Positions 22,000 to 33,827 of a stretch of DNA of 64,000 nucleotides are shown here, one piece after another (position 1 is the stretch's first letter; each line of letters starts with the position of its first letter). Origin of the DNA: Micropterix aruncella (Eukaryota > Arthropoda > Insecta > Lepidoptera > Micropterigidae); contig OX155954.1 of NCBI GenBank assembly GCA_944548615.1, forward strand, positions 353,335 through 417,334. The letters run 5' to 3'. The position numbers were made by a program, and so were the translations under genes. The notes beneath the pieces were generated by a model. It ran no database searches. It saw only the letters and a program-made list of their open reading frames with translations, and was not told where the DNA came from.

Positions 22000-22800
22000 T
22001 TGAGGTAACCATTTTATTTCCAAGGGTCTTTGTCGTCTAGATAATCATTTATTTTATAGTAGCCCTTTGAGTACAGCTTCTTCTAAATGACTTAAATTGT
22101 ATCACAGATAAATTTTGCATGTTTTCTGGGACTTTATTGTAGAAGCGTATACATTGCCCTTTGAAAGATTTTGTGGTTTTGGAGAGTCGACTTTTATGGT
22201 CAGCAAGTTTATTTTTATTTCTAGTATTGACACCATGCCTATCAGAGTTTTTTAAAAACAGTTCTTTATTTTATGCACATACATTAAGTTTTCATAGATG
22301 TAATGAGATGCAAGTGTCAAAATATTGATTTCTTTAAATTTTCCGCGTAACGACTGTCTAGCACTTAATTTATAAATAGCGCGGATGGATCGTTTCTGTA
22401 GTATAAATATTTTATCAGTGTCAGCAGCATGACCCCACAGCAAGATACCATACGACATCAAGCTGTGAAAATAGCTGAAGTAAACCAGCCTCGCGGTGTC
22501 TATATCTGTTAAATTACGATTTTTTACAACATAATGCCGCAGAACTTAGCCTGTCGGCCAATTTCTTAATGTGTGGGCCCCATTGTAGCTTTTTATCTAA
22601 AGTGATACCAAGGAATACAGTGGAATCGACCAGTTCTAAGCGCTCATTTTTTATGATAATATTTGGCCCTATCTGGTTTACATTTGGAAGTGAGAATTTT
22701 ATACATTTTGTTTTCTTTTCATTTAGTAGCAGATTGTTTGCTGTGAACCATTCCACAACATTCGAGATAGAATCATTCACATCGTCATAATTATGTTGTT
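22000..22800 (-). pseudogene. LINE reverse transcriptase 3' half, frame-broken
   Basis: In minus orientation: NNLLLNEKKTKCIKFSLP...VFLGITLDKKLQWGPHIKKL, then YGILLWGHAADTDKIFILQK, then FKGQCIRFYNKVPENM. This covers the region just after the RT catalytic motif to the protein end. Several frameshifts are present. It is related to the tails at 16330 and 21169. Confidence 0.75.
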
Positions 22801-22806
22801 GTCTAC

Positions 22807-23060
22807 CTACTTCTTTGATTGACTTCCATGGAGCGGATGTGTTCGGCACATGAACGACTTTCGCGATTTGAGGCAATCGTGGTGTGACTCCCGTCCGTGA
22901 AGCGGATGTCTTGGGTCATCTGTCATCTTTAGCCATTCTGAATCAGCCAGGATATCACGACGTAATACAGGGGGAGCGATGCCGATAATAGGATAACGCT
23001 TTTCGACGGGAGTAGGTTTGAGGCAGCCGGAGACAATTCTTGCAGCATCATTCACAGCAG
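22807..23060 (-). pseudogene. Fragment of a second LINE, C-terminal region
   Basis: The minus frame reads VNDAARIVSGCLKPTPVEKR...GIAPPVLRRDI...DPRHPLHG. This is a motif set (IV[ST]GCL..TP....GIAPP..RR..) of another LINE clade. It directly abuts the LINE at 22000-22800 in a different frame, so the join is chimeric. Confidence 0.6.
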
Positions 23061-23194
23061 TATAGACTATTTTTGCGTGTGTTGATGCGGAGATGCATAG
23101 ACTTAGATCTGTGGTATTATTATTAATTGAAAATATTAATAATAATAACGGGAATATTATAAATGTGGCGCCAAATCAGAAGGATTAACAAGTA

Positions 23195-23489
23195 AATATG
23201 TTAAAAAGACTTTTAAAAAACGACTGCCGTCACAAAAAGTGAACTATTGTACATATTTATAATTATATCTATTACGGTTTTTTATGAAATATTTGTGGTT
23301 TATATATTTATCCATATAGAGGAATGTATATTTCCGAAATATAATCAATCGCACCTATCTTTTGACTTTAAACACGATTTATGTATGTTCATTTACTGAT
23401 ATTTGGACATTTTTATAACTAATTGCTTGATATTTGGACAGTTAATTACTCTATGACATTCGGGATGACAACGATTATCTCAGTATTAT
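23195..23489 (+). repeat. Dispersed repeat family D, fragment 3
   Basis: Same block order as 54235-54340 and 55780-56100: TGAACTATTGTA, ATTTGTGGTTTATATATTTA, ATATTTCCGAAATATAATCA, GATATTTGGACA, TCGGGATGACAACGATT. Confidence 0.6.
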
Positions 23490-23567
23490 TTCTGTCATGT
23501 AATCAGCCTATATAATAAAAATGCGACAGATGGCACTAGTAATTTTATTTTATTACTGTTATCGTTG
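23490..23567 (+). repeat. Dispersed repeat E, left part split by element B
   Basis: TATTATTTCTGT[C/G]ATGTAATC and CAGCCTATATAA match 42645-42905. The repeat continues at 39243 on the far side of element B. The last four bases, GTTG (23564-23567), are the left target duplication. Confidence 0.75.
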
Positions 23568-26175
23568 TGCTACGTGCCCCGTTTATAATGGTTATATAGT
23601 ATTGTGAGCAGTTCGGATAAATGCCATTATGTCACGGATAATATCTAAATTTTTAGGAAACCGTCAAGTTCCAGGGCGCCAATCCGTGATAATTCTAGGG
23701 ATGGGGTTCACGCACAAAAAGCTAGACGCACGCCTTCGCCTAGCGGTTGGTCTAGATTATGGGAGGAGGAACGTCACTGACGGGGCCTCACTAGCTCAAG
23801 TCGGAATATGTGATCCTCAGGGGTGGTTTTTATCCCGCCTTATTAGTGGCGTCCTCGGAAGTCGGGATCGTCTGTGAGGCAGACGGGCGATCAAGTTGGA
23901 TGGGGTATACTTGCTATGGATTGGAAAATATACTCGAATTATTTAATTATGGGCTATTAATTATGGACTGAAATTTCCTATGTTGGCTTTTGCAGATTAT
24001 AAAATTTATTTAGTTATGGAGAGCGTTTCGTGAATTCAAATCCGTACTCAATTCGCGGGAAGTAGATTGTGGTAAAACGGCGCAGCGCCCTCTATCTTCG
24101 GATACGTCGCACCGGCAATGGCCCCCTCCTTCACCTCCGCACCTACAGTTGGCGCCGGCGCTCGCCGCGCTCGCCGGGCCGTCGCGCCCCGCCTACTGAT
24201 AACGAACCGGTCTGAGATCGCTCGCCCGGCGCGATTTAATATCTTTTACAATCGGTCCGGAATTACTGAATGATAATTTAAATTGAAATTTATCTTTACT
24301 TTTGGGTGATGATTTTGGATCTATTTATTTATTATATTATCGAATTTAATTTCAAATTTAAATGACCTGTAGAAATGAATATTAAGGAGAATAGCTAGAA
24401 GTTTCGCGATTCTATCTTTATTGATTCGTGTTTTGAACGATTGACTAAACAAGAAATGTATAGAAATTTCCAAGACTAGAGTTCGTAGAATTTAAATGAT
24501 AAGGCTCGGTTCGTCCGAACACAAATTAATGGTTCTTAACCCTGTGAACCTTTCTTTTCTCTCCCTGGCTCCGCTTGCACGTCTTACGTCTCGAATTCGA
24601 ATTATTACGAATTTTTCTGAGAAGATTATAGAATTACCAATTTTTAAACCTTTTTTATTAAATGAAACATAATGCCTTACAATGGAGTTTTTATTATAAA
24701 GAAGAATATATTTTACGAAAATTTATGGTACATGTTACGTTCCTGTGCATAGTTTCTCCGATCTTTCTATATAATTTTAATTAATGCGCATATCAAGGCC
24801 GAATTAAGTTTCGAAGGTTTTATGAATTTTCTATCGAGCTTCCGTGATTTTCGTGATTGAAATTCAGGGTTTCGGATTTTTTTAGGAATCGGGTAGGCGT
24901 TGAAGTCTGTCGGTATCGGGATGCGGGTATCTCCTTCGGTTGAACCGTAGATTTTTCTAGAGAGACGTCGATTGATAATGATTGGAAATGATTTATTCTT
25001 ATGTTTAGGATTATGGAAAATGATCGCTTTAATTTTATGTTACGGTGGAGTAAGAATCTAACGGAATTTGGATAAGTCGGGAATTTATGTTCTATATTTT
25101 CTAGATAAATGTTTGAATAGGAATATTATTTATCGGGGACCTGACCTTGGTTCTATCTTTCTACTGGGTAAAGATTCTTTAATAAAATAAGGAAAATAGT
25201 TTAGCTGATTGATATTTTGTATTATTGAGACGTGATTTGAAAGATAATATTTTCGAGATTTTGGACTTGTACTTTGGGAATGAGATTCAAAATTAGCTTG
25301 CGATTTGGGATTTTGTTTCGTGGGGTAGAGACTTGAAAGAGAATATTTTGAGGGACCTGATATCGAGGGAATTGCACTCCGAGAATCCGGTATTATAGAA
25401 AGGGTTTCGCGGGTCGACTTTCACCTTTTCGACCTAATGGGGGGTAGCACATTTTATGAAAAATTTTGGAAAAAGTGAACTATGCACGTTTATTCGGCGG
25501 ACAAGCCGGCTATGCTATTTAATCTATTTCTATCGGTAGAACGTTATAGCTAATTTTAACCTAACCCCGGCCTAACGGCGATATTACAATAACCTGGGTT
25601 CCTTTCGAAGCGACGCGGTTTCTGGCGTCTGCTTCACATTAGTTTAATTATAAATGGATTTTAAGATTGTAATAGAAAGTTATAAAAGAGCGAGAAATTA
25701 CAAGAAGCGAGAATAGAGGCGGTTAATGGTACAGTGAGCGACTTGCCTTGTAGGGTTGAGGATTCCTCGATGGCCTGCCCAGGTGTTACACTGAATTTAG
25801 TAAAGATTCAAATGCTTCTATATCTCGTACTGGCTTTAAATAAAGAATTTTAATCTGCAGTGGCTGGATGCAGGGTAGTGAATGAATCGGGCGCGCCGCG
25901 CCGCCATAGCGGGCGCGCCCTCTCCGAAATATCGACCGTCTTCCTCGAGGTCCGGTAGCCAAAAAAAAAAAAAACTATTACCCGCAATGGTAATACTGAA
26001 AAAAATCTCTCCGCTGCGGATGAGCTGACTATGTAGTGACGTACACAGGACTAGCCGTCGATTGCACGGCAAAGTTTATACGATGAATGGATTTGCTTAA
26101 CTGGATTAATTATTTTATAAGTATTTGACTATAATGGTATACTTTCTAAGTATAGGGTAATGCAGCAGCATTACA
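23568..26175 (-). repeat. 3' LTR of element B
   Basis: 2,608 bp, same as 36635-39242. The sense 5' terminus forms a short palindrome (TAATGC-TGCT-GCATTA). It holds GC-rich blocks near 24140-24235 and 25888-25925 (GGGCGCGCC inverted) and an A13 run near 25960. An 82-codon antisense frame (23629-23877) has no recognisable domain. Confidence 0.95.
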
Positions 26176-29100
26176 TGCCGGGTAGATAACAACGTCACCG
26201 TCCACGGTGGCATTAACAAAAAGAAGCAATAAACAAAAAGAAACAAATTATACTATGAGTCGCTACGCCTAACACTTGCTACGAAGCGTAGCTACTGGTG
26301 AGGTACTGTATTTGTGCTTGGATTTAACAATTACTTATTATTAGTTTTTTTTTTATATGTCCTATATATTAGACCTAAATTAATTTATTTGATATTTACG
26401 TGTATGTAAGTTTAACTTGACGAGTGAAGAAGATGGAAAAGTTATAAGTTTTGATTTAAAGTTCTATTTTTCTAAGTATTAATATGGTTTGTATCCTACG
26501 CATTTGATTATGATTTATGATGTAGATTATGAGATCGGAAAGGAAATATATGGAGTAATGTGGAAATGTCACGGGTATTTTGTCGCTAGAAGTTCAGTCA
26601 TGGAAGTCACTTGCTCGTTTTTTAACGTTAAGTGGATATATAGTCTGGATATGGCCCTTTACAATTTACAAGATTAAATGTAGATCGCGTTGACATCCTT
26701 CCGGTCGCATCCTGGGTCCTGTAGACGTCTAAGTGTGTCCTCGAATAATGGCTGGTCGTCGATTTCGTCATGACACTCTAGGGTGTCGGCTGCAGCGTGG
26801 TTTACGTCACCTTACGACAGACAAGAAAATGGAAACAAGCATTAGTTTCTTGAATTCCGTTACGAAGCCAAATTTCTGCTACGAAGTATAGAGTCTTTTT
26901 AAGCTGTATCTTCCTATGCTACGCCACTTGCTTTTGCAGTAAAGTCTATGTGTGCAGGGGCAGATTATAAAAGTCTATATGTTGGGTCATTACGTTGAAG
27001 TAATGTTGTAAATTTCGGGTAATGAATTAAGATTTGACACTTCGCTTTATAAAGTCTTGTGTACTATTACGTTGTCGTGGTAATTTTCCTCGTAGGTGGC
27101 AATTTATGAACACTTTGCTTATGTAAGTCCTGTGTAGAATTGATTAATACGGGAACTTGAATAGGTAGCTTAACGGTTTCAAATGTCCATTCCACTGAAA
27201 TACCGTAAGATATTAGACTCAAATTACTTGCACTCTCACTTTTAACGATAACTAACTGAATGGCACTTTCTTAGTGTCTTTCACTCAAAGAGCATCTGGG
27301 AAAAGAGCTGCATGCTAGTGGTACAATATATGCATGATATGCATGGTACTTGCTGTATTCCTGTGTGCATATCCATTATACGGACGTCATCGGGTACGCT
27401 GTTTGTACGGCGACTAGTGGTCCTCTGGTGTTGGTCATCTGGTCTGAAGTCCTAATGTCTATAGAGGTAAGGAAAATGTGTCTTTTACCTGCTATGACTG
27501 CTTGGAGTTATAATTTCCGGATCGCAAGTTGAATTTAACGGTGTTCTTCCTTGGACGATCGGTAGTAAATTTGTCGTATCCAATTGATTAGCGTGTAGAT
27601 CCCTTTATAATTATTGGGTCGATATTCGCTGCATCGGTTCATCATAGTAACGTCGTTATGAGTATGGCCTTTTCTCCATCGTTGCTCCAAATTTTCTGGA
27701 ATTTGAGAAAGGTATGCGGCATCATCTTGTCGAGATACTAATGTTTCTTTATCTGGTACTACTAGGATGGGTGAGGTAAGAAGGATAGGCTTGTTTCACT
27801 GTACCATGAGTGGGTATTGTGATATCCTCGTTTACAAACAATTAACTATATATTTCCATTTTTATTCAATTTATACCCTTGTGTGATCTTACAATATTTT
27901 ATTCCTCAGTGGAATGTATAACAGAATGACAGTTATTCTATTTGCTATTTCCTTTCCTAGAAAAATTTAAATAAACAGAAATAAACTAGCATTAATTTAC
28001 TATGTATTAAGTTGCTACTACTATGTATGCAGTTAATACTGTGTGTCCGATTAGGTACATATGGTATACAAATCAGTACTCTTTATTGACGGAGTTACTG
28101 TAAAAGTTCTTATGAAACCGCGTTACTAATATTTAAAAACAACATTTTATCTAGACATAATGACCTGATTAGTGATTATACGATATTTATATACTTATAT
28201 TCTATGCTGATATGTACGTTTGTAGCTCTCTTTTTCCTTTCTTTTTACTGACTTTAATAATATGGACGCAGACGTGCGTGTGCGTCTTCTGCACTTTTGA
28301 TGTAATAATTTATGGATTATAAAGGGGAATGAATGTGGTCCGTTAGCGAGATGCGCTACGACTTTTGATTAAACTTATAAAAATGTTGTGCAATGGTTAA
28401 ATTTTTATCGATTTATTGTGATATTTTATATATGGGACTTGATTTTATTTGCATTTTATTTCTCCTCGATATCAGATCTCTCCTATATTTATTTTTTAAT
28501 TGCCCTTGTTGTATTTTATTATTTTTATGATTTTTATGGAAAAAGGGGGGAAAAGGGGAACCGGTTGTAATATTGAACTTGATTTAACGTCATTTTGGGT
28601 GTAATATTTAATCATGGATTGTTTTTATCTATATGTGCATTGTATATTTGCATTCGCGCATTGGCGCATAAATAATATTAGGAAGGCTATATGTTCCTTA
28701 TTAATAGCGTATAATTTTTTAATGTACGTAATTTTGCCGGTTTGTTTATAGTTTTGTGTATATATATTTTGGGGACCTGTCTGAAGTATACAGACTCGGG
28801 TTCACGTAATTTTAATTTGCGAGACCCATGATCGACCGTGTTTTTATTTATGTATTTTTTATAGGGTTTGTATATTATTTGAGTAAATGTTGCTACTTTT
28901 ATTTGCTATTCTTTTAAGTATATTGGAATGTAATATTTTATATGGGCTGTGTCATGTATTATTGTATAATTTGTGTTTTTATATTTATAAAACCTTGTTA
29001 TTTTATTTGCTTTTATTTGGACGGGAGGACTGAAAAAGTATGCGCGCTTTTCGCGACAAAACCACAGTCTTTGACTTTCTAGTCATTTTGCTCTTGATGG

Positions 29101-30659
29101 TATATAGTTAATATAGAATGTCTAATATGCGTTGTTCCGCTAGATATTCCCTAACTGTTTAAGATTTGTGAGACCTTTAGTGTCCAATGTTTATATTGTA
29201 TATAAATTCTGTCTGATGGTAATTTTCTTAGTCTTAGTAATAATAATAATTTTCAGTATTTTAACATAGATTTTCTCTTTCGTGGTGCATTCATTCTAAA
29301 TTCTTACGTCTACATTCAACACCTACCTGGCATACGATCCTTTCATACTAAAATTTTCTGTCTCGTACCTATTTTACTATTCTTGACTGGGTTGTATGAA
29401 AATGTATTTACTAAAATAAAAGAGTAAATTTATACAGATATTTATATGCAATTAAGATCGGTGTGTATATTATTTTTTGTAGAGCTTTCAATGGGCAAAC
29501 TAAGTTGAGCTTTATACTAAGAGTATCATTACGGGTTAATCTATGGGGGGGTGTTTTATTATGAAAACTTTCATGGTATGGAGTGACTCCATGTCCTGGC
29601 AAATGCCGGGATCGAATAAAGATTTTTCTGTAGCTGTTCATGTCGAATTCACAACGGTTTTGTGTACGGAGTTCTAGTCGCTACTTAGTTCTGCCGACTT
29701 ACTCGCCGCGTGATCGAATAATAATGGTAATAATGTAATATAATGATGTAATATAATTCATAGTGGTATTCTGCGCAACAGAGCTGACATGTTGATTTTA
29801 ATTCTACGCTGACAGTTGATGTACATATACCCGGAAACCAATGGTTCCAATGGTGTTTCTGTCCAATGACGGGCTATATAACCACCAAACCCAATAAATA
29901 ATAAAAACCCGGATATTCCGGAGGTGTTTTCTCTCTATATTTGGATGGGTAGCACCGAACCTAATATGTATATAATAATGGTATATTGAGGTAGAGAAAC
30001 ATCTTTATTCTTAGATCGGTCCGTAATGGCTCAGGCAAAGGGACGTTATTTGTTTATTTTTTGAATTTATGATTTTATTTTTTATTTGGTATCTATATGA
30101 CCTTTATTTTTTTTGATTTATTTATTTTTTAGGAAGTTTTGAAATTTGCATAAATGGAGAATGTTGTCTTATCGAGCCCGGTGATTAGCCGGGTTAGATA
30201 ACTTGTAAAAAAAAATTTTTTTTTTATTAAAAAAAAATTTTTTTTAACTTTAAATTGTAAGTTTTGTATTTTTGTTTATTTTTGATGGGGCAAGGCTCTT
30301 TGTATTGTTGTTTTTTATCTGATGTATTATTATTGTGTGTTTTATAAGTCAAATCGATATCATTTCAATGCATTTCTTTTAGTTTGTTTTATTTTATACT
30401 GTTATATATTTTATTAGGCTTTAATTAATTTATTATTTTATTCATTTTGTTAATATGTGTACATATATATTTATTGTTTTAATTTTTTGAAAATAACACT
30501 GAGGTCCGTTTCGTGCCTTTAATACTTGTTCGTAAATACCTTTTAGTGTACCATAATACGGTGTCTTCGAGTTTTCATAGCTTTTCCGAGCGGTTTATTT
30601 CTGTTTATGAGAGTATATTCATTCCGACGACATCACAGCTACCATTTACTTAGACGCGT
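26176..30659 (-). other. 4.5-kb non-coding 3' internal region of element B
   Basis: Between the pol stop and the 3' LTR. No env-like or other ORF is visible on the sense strand. Directly next to the LTR, where a polypurine tract is expected, the sense strand reads CTACCCGGCA; a small inverted repeat CACCGT/ACGGTG (about 26200-26213) lies near. A poly-A/T foldback is at about 30206-30245. Confidence 0.7.
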
Positions 30660-33600
30660 TTAATCGCTAGCGATATCTTTGATGTGGAACGTTCCGCGAG
30701 GTTTCCCATTCATGTCAGCTAATTCATAGGCGATTGGCGATTTTTTAGCGATAACTTTGCATTTTGTATACCTAGGTGCTAATTTACTAGAGAAGAAATC
30801 TATTTTCCTCGATAAGGTGTGGTTCTTTGCCCATACAGTGTCACCTACTGAGAATTGGATGTTTTTCCTCCTTAAATTATACCTGGCCGCGCTGTTTCTA
30901 AAAGCTTCCATTAATCTATCCTGCACGACTTCGTAAGTATCCGCCAAGGCTTCTAGTCCCTTAGCGAACTCCTGCGGGCTGTCGACTGCTATTTGGGAGT
31001 TTTGATCTGGCACGTACCCTAGCATTTTATGGTACCTTCCATCAACAAAAGGCTCTCGAGCAAACATTAGATACGAGGGTGAAAATCCTGTCGCGAGATT
31101 TATGTGGTTATTTAGAGCATTTTGTATCAAATAAATGTATTTATCCCACATTCTTTGATTTTGGCCTGACAAAATTGATAGGCTAGTTTCTATTGTCTGG
31201 TTGTAACGCTCAACCATATTGGATTGCGGTGCGTAGACGCATCCGTAGAATAGTCTAGGGATTCTGTATTTATCGATTAGTGCTTTAAATGTTTTTGATC
31301 TGAAATAGGTCGCGTTATCTAACGTTATAACGGCCGGAGTACCATAAGTGAGAAATATATTGTTTTCTAGGTGTTTGTTTATATTCACCGACGTGGCTTT
31401 TCTTAAAGGAAATAGCCAGCAAAACTTGGTGAATACATCGACCACGGAAAGTATGTATGTGAAACCACTCATTGATCTCGGAACGGGCCCTATAAGATCG
31501 ATGCTGATGGTATGCATCGGGGTTTTCACAGATTTGGGAGTGACCATCAGGCCCTGGGCTGGCCCTGTTCGAATTTTGTGGGCTTTACAAGTGTCGCAGC
31601 TTTTTATGTAGGATTTCACCTGCTTTTGCATTCCTGGCCAATAATAGTACGATTGCAGCTTCCTTAGAGTTTTGAATATGCCGAAGTGAACAGCGAAGTC
31701 TCCCTCATGTATTTCTTTCATCGCGTTTTTCCTGTCTGCGAGCTTTGGAACGAGTCTCCATGGGTTTAGCAGTTTCTCGCCTCTCCTGGGAGCGTGGTAC
31801 TTGTACAGTTTATCGTTCTCTATCTTGTATTCCGGGGCTGCGTATGGATCGTTTCGTACCGTCTCGTACGTACGATTGTACCATTCATCTTCGCCGGGTG
31901 TTGCTGGTAGAGCCATGCATGGAATCCTGGAAAGCGCGTCTGCTACCACGTTCAGGCTACCCTTCCGGTGAATAATTTCCATATCAAATTGTGACAACAA
32001 TGTGCTCCACCTTGCCAGTCTGCCTGTGGGATTTTCCAATTTAGTGAGCCATTTCAAGCTGCTATGGTCAGTCACTACCTTAAATCTGGTGGCTTCTATG
32101 TACGTCTTGTAATGGAGAACGGCTCTTAAGACGGCCAGCAATTCTCTTTCGCTTACTGAGTAATGCCTTTCCGCGGAGTTAAGGATTTGCGAGAAATATG
32201 ATATGGGTAAGTCCATCTTTTCCTTTTCATCGTACTGGGTTAAGGCCGCGCCTATGGCGATGTCGCTTGCGTCGCAGCTTATTGTGAATTCCTTGCTAAA
32301 ATCGGGACATTTCAGGATCGGGGCTGTAGTCAGAGCTTGTTTTAGCATGATAAATGACTCTTCCGCCTCTTCTGTCCATGTGAAAATTGTTTTTACACCT
32401 TTCTTTCCACCGGTTAGTTTGCACAGTGGTGCGGCTATTTTTGAGTAATTTTTCACGAATCGGCGGTAATATCCGGTTAAACCGAGGAAACTCCTCACTT
32501 GTTTTACACGATCCGGTCTCGGAAAATTCGTAACACAGGCTATTTTTCCTGGGTCTGTCCTCAAGCCTTGTCTGTCGACAATATAGCCGAGATATACTAG
32601 TTCTGGCCTGCAAAACTCACATTTTTTCAGGTTTACCGTCAGGCCTGCTTCTTTCAGGTTTTCCCTCACTCGTAATAAGGTGTCGATGTGCTCGTCGTAC
32701 GTTGTTGATGCAATTATGAGGTCGTCGGCGTATGCGAATACCTTATTTCCGTACTCAGGTCCGAAGATCTGGTCCATGAGTGCCGAGAGGTCCGAGGATG
32801 CGTTGCAGACGCCAAAAGGCATACGTACAAAGGCGAACATGCCCTTTCCCGGTATCGCGAATGCGGTTTTGTAGATCGAGGATTTTTCTAGCGGAATTTG
32901 CCAGAAGGCTTTCGATAAATCGATAGATGTTAGGTAACGTGCGTTCCCTAAGTTGTCTAGAATTCTTTGCGACGATGCCATCGGGTAATGGTTTTTCACG
33001 GTTATCTCGTTTAATTTTCTCGAGTCTAAACACACCCTTGGGCTGCCATCTTTTTTCGTTACGACGAGTATCGGGTTGCACCATGGGGACTTAATTGGTG
33101 TGATCACTCCCAGCTTCAGCATTTCGTCGATCTCATCTTTTATCAGCTTATCTTTTGCTGGCGATAACTGGTACGGCTTTTGGCGGATAGGGTCGCCAGT
33201 GGTGACAATTTTGTGCTCCATTAAATGCGTTCTTCCTAGGCCTTGTTTTTCGAAGGAAATGTCTTCGTACAGCTTCTTGACGTGATCTAATCGTCGCATT
33301 TGTTCCGGCGTAAGATCTTCTATGTCCACGATTTGTTGGCATGTGGTATTGTTTATTTGTGCCACCTGGATGTCGAGATTTTCTCCGATTGAGATTTTAA
33401 CGTCGAATTTTCTGATGAACTCGATCCCCAGAATTACGTCTTTTTTAATCGTAGGACAAACGAGGAAATTTATTTCTTTCGACCTTCCTTTAAATATCAC
33501 CGGTAAAGTCAGGTATCCGAGGATTTTCTGCGGCGTTCCGTCGGCCGTTGCTATGCGGTTTTCCGATTCTTTGATATTTTTTCCCAGTGACATGTAACGT

Positions 33601-33827
33601 TTGTGCACTTCGTCGCCCAATATGCAGACTGCGCAGCCGGTATCCACCAGTCCTTCGTAAGATTTTCCCATTATGTTGATATTAGCGTGTGGACGGGAAT
33701 CGTTATATTGTGGTTTAGCCGACAACGTATAATTTTCCACGGTTATGGCCCCGTCTAATGCCTGTATCCGTGGGTGTTCCCGTTTTTTGGCTGGTTTTGC
33801 TGTTGAGTTCCGTTGCATCTTACGCAA
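30660..33827 (-). CDS. pol: Gypsy-type Pol polyprotein (element B), intact
   Basis: 1,055 residues from the first Met in the frame, overlapping gag by 73 bp; true entry is probably by -1 frameshift. Protease DTG at 62-64 (DTGCAVCILG). Reverse transcriptase about 220-415 with SIDLSKAFWQ (D303) and YADD at 366-369. RNase H with D519, the SERELL glutamate near 560, D587 and D630. Integrase zinc domain H707, H714, C744, C747. Integrase core D777, D837 and E873, giving the DD35E spacing. The C-terminus carries a GDTVWAKN...SSKLAPRY module, without a chromodomain. All catalytic residues are present and there are no stops, so the protein could be active. Pol copies RNA to DNA in the particle and integrates it. 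Confidence 0.97.
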   Translation of the reverse strand: MRKMQRNSTAKPAKKREHPRIQALDGAITVENYTLSAKPQYNDSRPHANINIMGKSYEGLVDTGCAVCILGDEVHKRYMSLGKNIKESENRIATADGTPQKILGYLTLPVIFKGRSKEINFLVCPTIKKDVILGIEFIRKFDVKISIGENLDIQVAQINNTTCQQIVDIEDLTPEQMRRLDHVKKLYEDISFEKQGLGRTHLMEHKIVTTGDPIRQKPYQLSPAKDKLIKDEIDEMLKLGVITPIKSPWCNPILVVTKKDGSPRVCLDSRKLNEITVKNHYPMASSQRILDNLGNARYLTSIDLSKAFWQIPLEKSSIYKTAFAIPGKGMFAFVRMPFGVCNASSDLSALMDQIFGPEYGNKVFAYADDLIIASTTYDEHIDTLLRVRENLKEAGLTVNLKKCEFCRPELVYLGYIVDRQGLRTDPGKIACVTNFPRPDRVKQVRSFLGLTGYYRRFVKNYSKIAAPLCKLTGGKKGVKTIFTWTEEAEESFIMLKQALTTAPILKCPDFSKEFTISCDASDIAIGAALTQYDEKEKMDLPISYFSQILNSAERHYSVSERELLAVLRAVLHYKTYIEATRFKVVTDHSSLKWLTKLENPTGRLARWSTLLSQFDMEIIHRKGSLNVVADALSRIPCMALPATPGEDEWYNRTYETVRNDPYAAPEYKIENDKLYKYHAPRRGEKLLNPWRLVPKLADRKNAMKEIHEGDFAVHFGIFKTLRKLQSYYYWPGMQKQVKSYIKSCDTCKAHKIRTGPAQGLMVTPKSVKTPMHTISIDLIGPVPRSMSGFTYILSVVDVFTKFCWLFPLRKATSVNINKHLENNIFLTYGTPAVITLDNATYFRSKTFKALIDKYRIPRLFYGCVYAPQSNMVERYNQTIETSLSILSGQNQRMWDKYIYLIQNALNNHINLATGFSPSYLMFAREPFVDGRYHKMLGYVPDQNSQIAVDSPQEFAKGLEALADTYEVVQDRLMEAFRNSAARYNLRRKNIQFSVGDTVWAKNHTLSRKIDFFSSKLAPRYTKCKVIAKKSPIAYELADMNGKPRGTFHIKDIASD
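33737..33788 (-). promoter_or_regulatory. -1 frameshift signal of element B
   Basis: A-AAA-AAC at 33788-33782 is in gag phase (CCA AAA AAC). An 8-nt spacer (33781-33774) leads to stem CCACGG (33773-33768) / CCGTGG (33742-33737) with a 25-nt loop that contains the gag stop TAG (33757-33755). A -1 slip enters the pol frame. The stem is shorter than in element A, so a pseudoknot may be needed. Confidence 0.8.

Noticed and set aside
23629..23877. 82-codon gene, present twice (also 36696-36944)
   Set aside because: It lies inside the LTRs of element B, antisense to the element, so duplication and conservation come from the LTR pair; no recognisable domain.
25836..26072. 78-codon gene, present twice (also 38903-39139)
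   Set aside because: Also inside the LTRs; contains a Phe run from the A13 tract and no domain.
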